The notes: generated by a model from the letters alone, not told the origin. Counted from the stretch's first letter, positions 20,624 to 34,047 are shown. The stretch is 64,000 nucleotides of DNA from Chaetorhynchus papuensis (GCA_013396525.1 VWYX01000669.1:117588-181587); one strand, 5' to 3'. Translations and numbers: made by a program.

Positions 20624-23600
20624 TTTTTAATCAATATGCAATCTACAAAATGTTATTACAAGATTATCAGCATGATCTGTTTGTACTTATACTGACAAAA
20701 GACCCAAATAAAATTATAGTTTCCATTAGGAGTAACAGCACTGGTTCAGAGTTATCAAAATTATTGCTAAGGACTACTAACTGCAGCACTCAGTTACTGT
20801 ATTAAGTAACAAAAAGACAAATAAATGCAAAATAGAAGTATAGACACCAATACTGCAGCTAAGAAGTCTGCCAGGTAAAATAAACACAACCAAAAGTAAC
20901 ACGTGAAAACATGTGTTCAGATGTAAAATACTTTTGGACAACTAATACAGAATCTGGAGGAAATCAAAGCAAGGAGCACAAGGATGACAGTGGCTTGGTA
21001 TGAATGGAGTGCATCACCATCCTCATTTCTCCAGAGCTGCTACCCAGGGGCAACAGAACCACTGTTCTCAATCACTGCAAAGCTTCAGCTGTGACATCCA
21101 ATAACAGCTCTTCTCCTATACTTTGTGCTCTCTTCTGGTTGGAATAAGCAGGCATTGCAGGTTTCTTACTTACTAACATAAAAAATCATCTACAGACCAT
21201 TACCACTAGTCCTTTCTTCTTTTTTTTGCCTCTCTTTTATTCTTAGAGACTTTGATGCAGATCCCATTTTGTCAGTTAAAAGACTTCCATTGACTTCAAT
21301 GGGTGTTTGAATCCAAAATTACATCAAGTACCTGGAGTAATACAATTAGTATGAGAAAGATGAATGCAAAGATAAAGTTTGTCGGTTTCAGCAAATACAA
21401 CACTTTGTAAGTAAGGCAGACACGCGATAAAAATAGTTGTTCTCATTGATTTCTGTTTTAAATATAAAATATCCCAAACCCAGCTGGTCGTTTGTGAAGG
21501 AAACCCAGGTAATACCTAAACATTGCCCTGAAGTGATAGTGAAATGTCAGCATCTTAAGTGACCCAGACAGTTGGAAGCATTTCAGCGACTGCAGGCACT
21601 CGCTGCGGGAAGCAAGATCAGACACGTGTGGAACCCGGTTCCTCACGATGCCAGTACCTCATGGGTTATTTAAAGCTCCAGTCCTTCTGCTAGCTGGACA
21701 CTGAGCATCTCAACAGCTTGTAGCAACTGTTCCTCATCTCCATTCCCCTCCCCAAAATTACAATTAGACTACCTGTAGCCCAGATTTCTAAAGAATTCAG
21801 AGCCCATATGTTTACTCACTATCAGCTGCTGTAACATTCAAGGAAAATGTTACCAATGAGTCTTTATTCTTAAAGTTAAGAGTATTTGTTCAGTAGGTTA
21901 TGCTCAAGACAACGCAGAAGAAAGGGGAAGCCTGGGTGTTTCTGGTTTGACATGTTGCAAAAGAATAGGAAGTTAGAATTTGATGGGGGGAGAAAAGTCA
22001 GACAACCCAAATTTTCTTTCATTAGACTGCAGCCTATTTTTAAATATTCTGACATCAAGGCATATAAACATCAGTGTGAGACTGAACAGGGCAATTATTC
22101 ACTCTTAGGCTGCACTAAGTGTCAAGTTTAAACCGAAAGCCATGAATTAAACAGAGTAACTTTCTTTCAGTGTAGCAGTATTTCTATGGAATTGATTCCC
22201 TGTGATCCTGATTCAATTCTGATCAAAATTAATTGCTAGTCTTGGAAGCCTCAGATGAAAATCCAAGAGTTTGCAACACAGATAAAGCTGGAGCTTGACC
22301 TTTTTATGTTAATGAGTTCAGCAAGTCTGAATGAGCATTTGCACCATAACACCTTAATGCAACTCTCTAGCAGGAATGGTAACTTGCAAGGTGGTCATTC
22401 ATTATTTAAGCCACTTAGTGCAAACAGCAGCTTGTATCTTGAAGGGTCAACACTACACAGGCTCCTTAAACACATCCTGAGACACAGCAGACACCTGAGA
22501 GCAGAAAAGCAGCCACTGCTTCTGCAGTACCTGTAACACCACTAGGTACCAATGCCCAGGAGGTGAGTGCTGTCACCAGAGATCCTGAGGTGAAAGAGAG
22601 GCGGAATGGAGATAGGCAGGTTCCTCCTTCTTAAGAACAGAAAAATAGGGGCCAGCTGGGCGAGACAGGCTTTGGAGAGCAACCACTGTTAACAGGTTTA
22701 CTGAATTAGCTGTATTGATGCCAATCAAAACAAGTCAGCCTCAGACAAAGGTAACTGCAGGTAATTGCAACGCATATTTTGCTTCCTCTACCTCACTGAG
22801 CAAAGAGGTTAATAAATATCGTAGCTGTAGTACAACCACGGACTTCAGCAAACTGCAGAGCTTGCCATGTTGCCAAGTATACACACTTTGCCCTGGTGCA
22901 CACTGTGCCCCTTGGTTCAGCTGAGCAGAATATAAACCAAAATTATTAATAAAACACACCAAACATGACTTGAAGGTGCAAATGGCTTCTCAAGTCAAAA
23001 CACAGACAGAGGATGAAACAGCTGAGACATATTTGGATCACTACTACAGTCCAGCGCTTGCTTAGATTTATAACAATATAATCTGCTAATAAAAAGGGAT
23101 ATATAGAGAAGCCCAAATACCATAATAGTCTATTTGGGGCTTTGGCAATGCAATGCCCATAAAAAACCTGCCCTCAGGACTTACTATAGAATCTATTACC
23201 CATTTCATTCTCAGCTTCTGGATGGGGGGAAAAGTTTATTGTGATGAACTAGGTTCATATTATGGTCTTCTGTTTCCTCAGACTGGTAATTTTCTCTGTG
23301 TATATCCCACATATTTCTACTTTTGGGGAATAACATTTATCTGTATTTTTACACAGTGTTCATATAAACATTTACAAGCTGTACAAAATATAAAGTGAGG
23401 CAGTGCATTACTACATTTTTGTTCTCCACTAATTTTAGTTTGAAGTAAGGATAATTTTAGGAAAACTGTAGCCAAAAAAAATAAAAGTATCACAAGCATT
23501 TTTTTAATTTATTGTATTTTTTTCAAACTTGGAATTACAGCCTGCAGAAAAGGACAAAGGGGTAATGGCTGAAGGGAAGTATTAGAGCCTTTCCCTAAAG

Positions 23601-24733
23601 GCCAATTGTTTGTTGAAAACACAGTTAACACACTGACATTAGTGATTAGTAGCTCAGGCTGCCTGAATGAAGCACGACAGCTTCAGTCTCTTGTGACAGT
23701 CCATTCCTGCATTATTTCCCCATGGAAAATGCCTTCAGAGCCAGTAGCATGAAAACATCTCCCTTCCCATGCATGTCTGAAAAGTTACTCAAAGCCACAG
23801 CTCCTGCAGTTTCCATACCAACATCTGGAACTTGCATCCTAAAGGAGACACCGAGCAAACAGCAGCAACCAGTCTTTTCTCCAGCTTGTGGGGGAAAACA
23901 TCCTGTGGTTTAAATTCTCAAAGCCTCATCAGATGAAATAGGCCTGGACTGATTTACACTCTGAGAATCCACCCCTTATCTCACTTGCTACAGTAGTGAA
24001 AAAGAACTGTCTAATGCTGGCACAGAAACTTCAATCACATCTGCCATATGGGTTTTTTGCCCAAGAGATTACTTAGAGTGAACCTATAAAGTGATGAGGA
24101 GGAAACAGTTGCAGCCACAGGAAAATAAAGGATATTATTGCAGAGGACCCTTTTTTTCCAATGAAATCACCCAGTTTCCAACTCATTAATTAAGGCTCTT
24201 GTTGAGAATATTATTTGGAGTTGTTCTGTTCACGTACTTCAGGGGGCGCTGAAACAGGAGGGACTTCAGTTTTCAAACAGTACTAAAAAATGTAATTGGT
24301 CCTGCCAGACCTTACCCAGGTGCTGGTGTGCACATAAGCACTCTGGCAGTTTTTATCACCAAATACTGTATGTCCAAGTGACAGGAACCCTTTGATTAGT
24401 GCCATCAGGTTTCAGTATGGAGTATGAGATCATTCCTAAGTTAAATCTACACAACAGGAAAATAATACATTAGAATCAGTCAATGAAGTGCTCACATCCT
24501 GCAGCTCTGACAAGGAGACCTCATTCATCCCAGGACTCCCAGGACAGGAAGTTTACTTGAATGCAGGCCAGTCAAATGAGTACTGATTTGCAGACTCAAA
24601 CCCTTAAGCACTAAAAAAAAAATTCAATGACCATGTTTACCCTAGACTAGGTCACTGCGCTTCTTCTAACAATAGAATTTCCTATGTAAATTGATTCCTA
24701 CTAATATCCTATGGCGGTGCCTCCTGTCCTCTT
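20618..24733 (-). other. STON1: STON1 3' UTR candidate region
   Basis: No coding exon recognised. Some or all of it is likely STON1 3' UTR; the length depends on which AATAAA is used. It would also be the first part of the STON1-GTF2A1L readthrough intron. Confidence 0.5.
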
Positions 24734-24808
24734 TCATTGCATTAGGCAGTTGCCAGCCTTATCTGGGTCTTCTCCATCAAGCCTAATCCACTTCTTTTCA
24801 ATTTCAAC
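24734..24808 (-). CDS. STON1: STON1 last coding exon
   Basis: 24 codons plus TGA: VEIEKKWIRLDGEDPDKAGN then CLMQ. It matches the human tail VEIEKKWIKIDGEDPDKIGD. The acceptor is TTCTACCTACAG. It is not visible as a stand-alone ORF in its own frame. Confidence 0.95.
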   Translation of the reverse strand, partial: VEIEKKWIRLDGEDPDKAGNCLMQ

Positions 24809-27800
24809 CTGTAGGTAGAAAAGAAAAAGCAGCAAGTAGAATTAGCAAATAATTGGACATTGAAAGTGTGAACTGCAGTAATGGCATGGAAAGAGCTTTG
24901 ACACAAAATCAAAATATTTCCAGACCCAACAGATTTCAAAACCACTACTCCCAAAAATAGCTCAACAGAGGAAAAACAAAGCTGCATTCACAGACCTATT
25001 TTTCAGCCTCATCTTTGATCAGACAAGGAATTATTATTTGATGATTCTTTTCCTCAAAGTCATTATCAAATACATGCGCAAGATGTGTTTAGAATACAAA
25101 GCACATTTGCTTTTCAAATGCTGTATGGGAGAGCAGGGAGGAAGAACAGGAGGAAGAAGAGGAGGAAAACACAGAGAGCATAGCCCTGAGAATACCTGGC
25201 AATTGTAAAAAGCTTTCTGAACCACGTGTTTCTGGGGCTGCAGATCACTCTCTATGCCCAGGGACTTCACTTCTGTTCCTGAGGCACAGGTATCATGAAC
25301 AACAAACTGGACAGTAGCAAATGGATACCAGTCAGATGGTATCTCCTGGTCTGAGCCGAGTTCCAGTTTGTAGGACAGGCTGTGTGGATGATCCAAACCT
25401 TGGAAAAGAAAAAGAAAACCACCACACCATTAGTGAATTACCTTTTCTTTGTTTAAAGTGTAAGGTTCATCTCCTAGCAAGAGAGCACAGTTTTACCTTT
25501 TGTAAACACAGAGCTGTTGTTATGATACAAGATCATTCTATCCATAATCTTTTGCTACTTGGGCATAGGGTGGCCCCTTATTTATTTTTCTGTCTGCTTC
25601 GGCACACTTTTCATAGTCACTGCAATTTTACAAATTAACCTACACAAGATTTACCAGATCCTTTCAGCTTCTCATTAGGAGAAAAATATTACAAACATAG
25701 GGCTTTGTTGCTAAATTCGGACTATTTGATGGAATCTCAGTTTTCCCTTAAAAATGCATTTCTTACTCTTACAGAAAAATAAAAGCTTGAAGGTCCCACT
25801 GTGGCCAAGGCAAAGATGCTGCCCTGTGTCCAATAACCCCCTTTCCAGAGCTCCCTGCTGTAGAAATTTCACTGCAGTGCTTATTTCAAGTACTACAGCT
25901 ATCTTGTGTACCATCATTTATTACAGTATGTCCATGGCAGGAAGATAAAGGTGCAGCTCAGAGTGCTGCTCAAACAAGATACATCCCACCCGCCAGGAGT
26001 CCCTATCTAGCTTGGAAAAAAACATACCCCATTTCTGCCAAAGGAAAAAAAAAAAAAGTATTGCTAGAATACTGTGATGTTATAAAGCAGAGTCATGAAG
26101 GATTTGTGCAGCATATTCTGAATTACTTTAATCATCCCAGGGATGATCCCAAGGATCACTTGCTTTAGCATTTCTTACACGTGGCAGTGATAAGGACAGG
26201 CACTTCTCCTGGAACACCAAGGTGAGAGCCCGCTTCCCAAAGCAACTGGAGTCAGCAGACTCACCATGTGTGTGTGAAAGCAGGATAACACAATTTAATA
26301 TAATGAAAAGAATCCTCTCCAAATTCTTCAGGGCAAAAAGAAGCAATTCTGCATTTCTCCTTCTCTCCAGGATTTTAATCATCAGCATAGACAACTAACT
26401 ATGCTTTGGCTGCAGGCAGAGGAAAAAAATTTTAAAAAAAGCAGAGAAAGGGAGAAAGGATTGCCTGTATTTTGTCAAAGGCAAGCCTGGCAGTGTATAT
26501 TTGGTTTTCATCCATTACACTGGATGGAATCATGAAATTTCGGAAAAAACGTCCCATTCTTTATGCACTGGCTTCCTCCAGAGACAGGAATCAATTTCGT
26601 ATCAGAATGAAGGAAATACTGAAGATGGAGTTAACATAAACTGAGCTTTATCCACCCCATGGGAAAAATCATGGTAATATTCCACATCCACAGGCTCACA
26701 GGCATTTTGTAAGGCAAAAATAAATAAAAAAAGCTGCATCTCCATTGCTCCTGGGAGCCTCGGGCTGGGTGCCTGTCTGTGCTGCAGGTTTTCTCTGTAA
26801 CACTACCCACACCTCTGGGCACACCTCAGGAGAGGGTCCTGTGAGGCACTGGAGCACAAAGACCCCCAGTGTGCGAGGAGTGCCATGCCAGGGGCATGCA
26901 GCACGCAGCTGAAGTCTCAGGGCAGTAACACAAAACACAGAGACCAGTAAAACTGCAACATCAGGGATTTTATTATGGAAATAGAGGAGGGAACACAGTC
27001 AGAAATAAGGATTACAGCCACCTGCCAACGTCTCGAGAATGAAGCTGCAGCACAGAACAAGGGTGAGGAGGACATGGTGTTTCATCACCCATGCACCCAG
27101 GGACAGGCAGATCTCTGCATCTCTGTGATGTGAGCCTTGTCCATGACCTGCTGCTGGTCACCTCTTGCTGTGTCCAAGCCCATTTCTCCTGCACTAATTC
27201 TCTCTTGGTCCACAGTCCCTCTTCCAGACTGCCTGGACATGGCTGAATGAGCCTCTGCTGATGCAGGCCTCTCCATCCTTGAATCCTCCATCATCCCAGC
27301 AACAGGACACCACAAGGAACATCCTCTTCCAGAGACACACTGCAAGATGTCATCCCATCCGAACTGTGCTCCTTTTGGCTCCCAGGACCTGCTCCCCTCT
27401 CCCATGGTGATGCCAGGATGCAACCTGGCAACACACTCACTCGACCTGGGCTTTGCGCTGTTTGCTGGGTCAGGCTGCACAGGCTGCCCAGTGTCAGCCA
27501 CAAGTGAAGCATCCTGGGAAGGACAGCAGGAATTGCAGCAGCATGGCATGTCTTGGCCAGAGAAAAGGCACTCTCTGCCTCTGGGGCTCTGGTTAATCAA
27601 GGATCTGAGGAAAAAGGGTTTGTTGCTTGTAGTTCATTTGTGGTAGAAGGCAACTGGCATAGATCTAAGGGCTCTTGGAGATCAAATTCAGAATCTTCCT
27701 GGGGGTTTTTTTGGGGGGGAGGCCTATGAAGAAACAAACAGGAACGGGAATTGTCTTATAAATTATTTTGTCTTCTGAGAAATGGAATCCAGAAGTAATC

Positions 27801-30800
27801 ACTGCTGGGAATTTTCCTGGGCAGATATCAGATGCTAAGTGTTGGATTATAGATGTCCACTTGAGCCCAGGCATAAATGGGCCATACCTCTTGGTCCAAT
27901 GCTGAAGGTTTTCCTGCCAGACATGGCATAGTTGTGATTCTAGGACCATCCAGCCTTTAAAGAAACCTCTGGGTTTATATTCCAGCTGACCCACACCCAT
28001 GAGGGGGTCTTGGTGTTGGGATGCAGTGAATTCTGAGGTGCTTCCTTGTCCTTAGGTTGTAACCTGCAATGGCAGAGACAGTAAGTTTGGGATTTGGGTA
28101 AGGCTACTGCCTTGGGTCCTCTGGAGCAGCTTCCATTGGACCTTTTTGCCTATTCCTAAAACACAGGGATCCCCCCAGCCCATCTGTCTCTTGTACCAAC
28201 ACCAAGGTCAGAAAAGAGGTACTCACCCCTTCACTTGTGGAGAAGTTCTTCTGCCACTGCTGGGCTGTGCTAGGAGCTAGAGCAACTTCTTCCCATCGTC
28301 TGTCAGGTGACAAAGTGACTGACCAGCATTTTGGAAGACTATGAACATCACCTTAGTTTTCACCTAAAACTGAGCAGTTCTTGTCATCTCTGCTCCATGA
28401 AACCACTGCTTCCCAGGCCCTGTGTTATACTGGAGTTAGAAGAAGAGAGGCTGCGTGTAAAAGATCTTTTTGCCAAAGAAACTGTAATGCTGAAAAAGGC
28501 AGGTGTTGGCCAGGAGGAGAGAAAAGGTGGTGCTGTGGACAGACAGCTGGGTTGGAGCAGGCACAGTGTGCTAAGGTGACATATTCAGAGCCCTGACATA
28601 TTCAAGATGACATATTCCAGCCCAGCTATCCAAAATGTGGCCCATCAGGCACCATGGAGACATGACCACCTGAACTGATGAAATCAAACCTGAAAGGCAA
28701 CCAGATAATTTGAGGACATAACTGAGCTTTTACTGTCTGACTTATAAGACAGAAACCCTGCAGTTTAGGTGTTTATGCAACTTGTTAAGACTTCAGTGAA
28801 TTGAGAGATTTTAGTCTGCTTTAATCTGAAAATCTGGTTCTTGTTTCCTAAAAGCATTCCAAATTCTTGCTCTCTTTCTCCAAAGAATACCAACAAAAAG
28901 CCAAAACAAACAAACAAAAGATTGGTAAAACTATGAAACTAGATTCCAAATATCACTTAGCATTCATATAGCATTTCAAAAGCAATTAATAATCTAACTT
29001 TGCAATTACTAACAATGTTTAGCCCTATTTCACCTGTGTAAGAAGCATTCAAGCAACCTTGATCTGAGAAACGCTCATGAAGCAAAGCAATTAAAGCCAA
29101 AATAATGTACTGGTTATCTTAGTTATGTAATAATTATATTTTTGCCAAAATAGGTCCAGTTCTAAAACTCTTATTTTGAACATGAAAACATAAACAATTA
29201 CTAAGAACAGATTTACATTAGGGTTGTCAGAAGTTAGTAACTCCTGCAGCTATGTCTAAAGGGGTACCTTTGTCCAGCCTGCTGGGAGAAGTGCCTAGGA
29301 AATAGAGCAGTGGGACAATACCACCACCAAGCAGCAGTTCACAGTGGTGCCAGTGCCAAAAGGAGGTGGATGCACAGGGATGGAGCCCACCTGAAAAAGT
29401 CATGGCTTTGAGTTTCCACCTAGGCAGTTTAGAAAACAAGAGAAGCAGCATCTGGTGGTTGCTGGGAACCACATCACCTCCCACAGCAGAGTCCATGCAC
29501 AGATGCTAAAGGCAGTAACAGGGCTGCCAGCAGCCACAAACTCCCCTAGCTCCAGTTTCCTGTGTCATTTAGCCCCTGCTTCCTCAGTGTGGCTCCATGA
29601 TGCAGAATGAAAGAAGAAATAATCAGCTGTGTTGCTTTACACAACAGTTCAAGGATGGAGGTGTCCTAGCAGGAAGCACCACAGGGCTCAAATTTACACA
29701 GCAAGTGATTAAAGCACTGCCTTTTGCAGTCTAGGCTCCCCCCTGCTCCCTGGGGACTCCCTGGGAAGCAGCTGACACAGCTTCTGCACTGCAAAGTCTG
29801 GCCCCAGTATTGTGCTAAAATTGTAACATGTTCTGCGTTTCCTTACACGAAGCCCCAGTTTCACAAACATTGACTCAATTTGCAGAAATTTCACTGGATC
29901 AGCCCTTCAAAGCCTATGGCTTTTTCCCTTTCCTTTCTTTTTTTTTTTTTTAAATCACACTAAAATTCTGACTCCAAACTCAACATCTATATATCTGAAT
30001 AGGCGTAGGCAGCTTTTAAAAGTCTGGTGTTTCTTGCAGCTCCTACTGACTTCACTTGGCCAGCACTTCTCCAAGAAAACACTTTAGTAAAATCCAGTGG
30101 ATATTAACATATTTCAATGTCTATAAATGGAGCCACAGTATAACTGTAGGCAACACTTCTTTCTCCCTTCCTTTTTTATTTATTTTTTTTTTAAGAAGCC
30201 TTGGACAAAGGCTTTTTGAAAGCAAAATCCTCGGCATATTTTTCTGCCTGCGGTAAACACATTATGAGAGTTTACATATTTCTATTAGTTTGACTGTCTC
30301 CAGACTTCTGGCACGCCTTGGGACAGCTCTATTTTTAAACTCTTAACTGTGTACAGAGCACTTGATAAAGAGGTTTAAAATCTGACTGGGCAGTATTACT
30401 ACAAAAATGTTTTTTCAAATGCACGAACACTTCACAGAGACAAATGATTCTGCAGATCTCAGCTAGAGAAATTACTCAAATGTCAAAAGTTTAAGCTACT
30501 GGTAGAAAATAATGTAAAGCTGTGGAATGCCTCAAAAAAACCCCAATCCTTACTTTCAAATAAATTAAATCTGAAGTTAATCAAATCTTCAGGTGAAAGA
30601 ACTGCAGGGAATTTGGAAGGCTTATAATCTTCTTTAAAATTGTCTAAACTGCTGACTTGATTTTACAGAAGCAAACCTACATTAAATAGCAAAGAATACT
30701 AAAAAGAGCCCTGTAAGCCTTGGGAAAACACATGGGTCACAGCAACATGGTGCAAATCTCTGAAACCTGGAGCACAGGACAGGAATTTTGAAGACCTGAA

Positions 30801-33800
30801 GAATCTTCTGCCTTCTAGTTCTCCTACATCTCCCCATCAACTCCTCTGCCCTCCCTGTCCATTTTCCAGTCTCCCCAGCCCATGCCCTTATCTTCCTTCT
30901 CTCTGTCATCGCTCTTCCCCCACCATTAGTCCTGGCTTAGTAGTAAAATACCTGAAATCAGGACTTAAGAAGACAAACTCTAATTTTGACATTTTAAAGA
31001 GGCAGTTAGCCCAGACAGGATAATATAAGACTAAGACAATCCATATGTTAGTAACACACACTTGCCCCCTTTTTTAAAAGTATGGATTTTACAGATATTT
31101 TACATGAAATGCAAAAAAACCCAGATGCCCTTGTCTTACACAGATCCCCAAAGCCTCAGGAACACATAATGCAAAGGATCAAGCAAAAGATCAAATGCCT
31201 TCATTCTACAGAACTTGAAGCAGGATACTGTATTCCTCAAGAATTTTTATGCCTTTAGGAAAGTACCATGTCTTTAGAAAGGTACTGGTAAAATTACTAA
31301 AACCTGAAAATTTAAACCCAAATATTTACATTTTTCTTTTTCAAAAAGTCATATTTTCTCCTTTAAATTAAGGTCAATTAACTACTTCCATGTGTGCCAT
31401 TAAACACACAGCTGCTTTTACTGCTACAAGTTTTCAGTGAGGTACCACCACCAGAAAAGAAATGGGAATGAAGTGGGAGGCATTTTTTGTCAGTGCAGTT
31501 ATTGCCATGAATGTACAATCTCAGTGCACAAACCCATGGAAGAGGTAACAGAAATCAGCCTTTGCAAAAGCACAGCTGCCTTCCTACAGCAAATTTAACC
31601 ACAGCACCTTCTAGTTCTGTATCACACCTACCACTTCTTAAATGATGCTAGAAAGGCAAGACACAGCAGTGACAACACCACCTTTCCTATCAGCTGTGTG
31701 ATATTGGGTGAACAAATCATTTTACCAACCAACCTCTGCTTCCCATCCCACCCACTGCCCAGCTGGCACACAGGAAGCATAAACCCTTCCCTCAGCCTTA
31801 CTACTACAAACTTGAGGTTTACTCAGAATGATCAGCTCCACTTCCATGATAGTGCACACTTGAAATGACTGACAGTACATCTGCCTCCATCAAATAAATT
31901 AGGAAAACATCATTTTAAAAAATTGTTAAGTCTTCATTCTCTTTTCCTAAAAGATTACTCCAGCTTCTACCAACAACATCCCACAGATAAATCCCAAACC
32001 ACGACAGCTGATGGACGTACACGAGCATGAACCCAGTGAAGATACACACCCAAGCCCATCACTTTATAGCACAGATTATTTACTTGAATTTTTATCGGGA
32101 AGCCTGTCAATCTTCCACACCACGGCCCTGTAGGCGCTCTCGTATTTCGCTGTTCCAACCGAGACTTGGATTACGGGATCAGATTCAACCTCATGCAGAG
32201 CCCCAAGGCATGCTCTCCTATTCATTTTTGCTTTTAGGGACTTCTGCCTTTGGAGGTTCATGGTCCAAAGTGCTTTGATCCACTGTGTGGGAACAGGAAA
32301 GCGTATCATAACATTTTCACAGTATTTCACAGAGGGTAAACGTGTCAGGATCTGAGCAGTTGAAGACATGTTTATGAAAGCCTGAAGCTCAATGTATGCC
32401 CCCTGAACCACCACTGCAGCCTTCACAGAAAAGGGAAGGTCTTGCCCACTGTAGCGTGTCCTGAAACGCATCAGTTCCAGCCTGCAGGCATCCGGGGGTG
32501 TAAACTTAATAATCCGTGATTGCTCAAATTCCTGTGCTTTGACACAGTTATGGAAATGGCAGTCGAGAATATCAATCCACTTCTTCTCCTGCTCCTTCTC
32601 AAAGTAACGTTCATCCCTCTTCTGGAGCTCCAGGTCGTTCAGGGTTAGAAAACACTCGGCACCACCGTTCACAAAACACAGGCAGTAAATGTGTGTGATG
32701 ACCGCACTTTCTACGAGTTTTCCTTCTGCCTTAGTGACTTTCCCCCAAAAGTTATCCACTATTTCCAGAGTCATTTCCTGCTCCTCATAATTCCTCTTCT
32801 GTCTGGAAACGGTAGGAAGTTTCATGAGCTCCTCCTCGACCGTCACGAGGAAATCGGTGAAGTCGTTATAATCTGTGGTGCCCAGCTTTAACATCTGCTC
32901 CACCTCCGGCTCATGGATCACCTCTACTTTGGGGTGGTACCTCCTCTTCTCCGTGTAAGACACGCACTCGATCTTCACAGTGTGGATTTTTCCTGAGACA
33001 TTGTAGCTCTCCAGTTTGGGTTCGGACAGCTTGCACTGCGGCTGCAGCTGGAATTCCTTGAAAGGTTTCTCCAGGCCCTTTTCGTAATACATCTGCAACA
33101 CCCCTCCAGCCAGGACGCTCAGGTAAATGGGGCCCCACTGCCGAGACGACATCATGTTCTTCTTTTCAGGAATCCTCAGCATGAACGGCCACCCATCTGA
33201 TTTCCGGCTCCTGAAAAGGCTGCGTGGGATGGTGGGGGAGAGCTTGTGCCACGCGTGGCTGCTGGAGATGGGTGGGTTTTCCACAGCCTCACAGTTGTCA
33301 GCTTGCAGGTGTTCAAGCCTCTCACAGATGTAACTGAAGGAGCCTTGGTTAAGGCTCTTCTGATCATGACAAGTTTCTTTGTCTCTGGGATGGCACCCGC
33401 TCCTGTCGAGCACTTTGTCCTTCCTGTGTGTGCTAACATTAGCTGGAGACATGCTAAGGGAGCACCCTTCCTTCCAAAAAGGACTGGAAAAAGCACAGTC
33501 GCTGTGGAAGTGCGGGAAGTGTCCTGGAGCCAGCTCCTCACAGCTTCCTGGTGGGTTAGGGCTTCCTTCATCTGCTGATTTGGAGACCAAAGTCTTAACT
33601 GGATGGTCATTAGGTGAGGGGCTCAAAGGAAGGCTGCTGGGTTTCTGCGAGGCTAGGGATGAGCAAACCCCAGGGGATGGAGGAGGGTTAACATTTGCTG
33701 GCCATTCAGGGATGGGATAAAGCATGTGAACCCCAGACTTTGGAAAGCACAGGTTTGCCGGGTACTCTCTGGTAGGTGTAGTAAGTGGAGAGTTGCTGGG

Positions 33801-33998
33801 GGGCCCAGGGCTTAGGTAGAAATCAACTACAGGAGATGAGAGTGGAGTGTTGCCCGTAGAGGACTCATGAATGCTGGACAGGTTGAGCTTAAGACCATTT
33901 GCTTTGCAACTACTCTGATTATCAACCAATTTCTGAGGCGACTGGAAGAGCGGCTCGTCATCAAAGGTGACCCAGTTTCCTGGATTTGGGGAACACAT
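24734..33998 (-). CDS. STON1: Stonin-1, complete coding region (three coding exons)
   Basis: Endocytic adaptor of the stonin family; cytoplasmic, acting at clathrin-coated pits with AP-2. Coding exons: 33998-32084, 25398-25196, 24808-24734; 730 aa against 735 in human. The N-terminus MCSPNPGNWVTFDDEP carries a WVxF motif (residues 9-12) of the type that binds the AP-2 alpha ear. Residues about 13-265 are a Ser/Pro-rich disordered region. The stonin homology domain is about 270-400 (GWPFMLRIPEKKNMMSSRQW). The mu-homology domain is about 405-720 (YEEQEMTLEIVDNFWGKV, FPVPTQWIKALW, LGSDQEIPSDWYPFATVQF). The start codon follows an in-exon leader of 49 nt and matches the human start. The first coding exon holds 87% of the protein. 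PPP1R21 lies upstream and GTF2A1L downstream on the same strand. Confidence 0.97.
24809..32083 (-). other. STON1: STON1 introns between coding exons
   Basis: A short intron (24809-25195) and a 6.7-kb intron (25399-32083). The larger one holds an unexplained open-frame cluster on the minus strand at 26.95-28.31 kb with an AATAAA at 26969-26974, and T runs near 29940 and 30180. Otherwise nothing recognised. Confidence 0.8.
25196..25398 (-). CDS. STON1: STON1 coding exon (MHD C-terminal part)
   Basis: 203 nt encoding LDHPHSLSYKLELGSDQEI then PSDWYPFATVQF and ending QKAFYNCQ. The acceptor is TTTTCCAAG and the donor is CAG|GTATTC, in phase 0. This is the exon joined to GTF2A1L exon 2 in the mammalian readthrough transcript. 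Confidence 0.97.
32084..33998 (-). CDS. STON1: STON1 large coding exon (start codon, SHD, most of MHD)
   Basis: 1915 coding nt, ending LPDKNSS with a split Ser codon (phase 1). The whole exon extends to acceptor TTCCTTTATAG at 34048-34049, leaving 49 nt of 5' UTR (33999-34047). The donor is TCAA|GTAAAT, with A rather than G at -1. Reading through the donor meets an in-frame stop one codon later. Confidence 0.97.
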
Positions 33999-34047
33999 CT
34001 TGTAGGAGAAACTTGAGGCACTTGCACACAGATCACCTGCAAGCCAT
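33999..34047 (-). other. STON1: STON1 5' UTR part of the main exon, with a minimal uORF
   Basis: Leader between acceptor TATAG and the STON1 start. Its first three bases are ATG, opening a four-codon uORF (MACR, stop at 34035-34033) that is out of frame with STON1. Confidence 0.7.

Noticed and set aside
29227..29496. 89-codon minus-strand frame in STON1 intron 2
   Set aside because: No recognisable family, no splice-site support; chance frame.
33176..33720. Overlapping 110-144 codon frames within the STON1 coding exon
   Set aside because: They are shadows of the real STON1 frame, which is confirmed by family-wide protein similarity.
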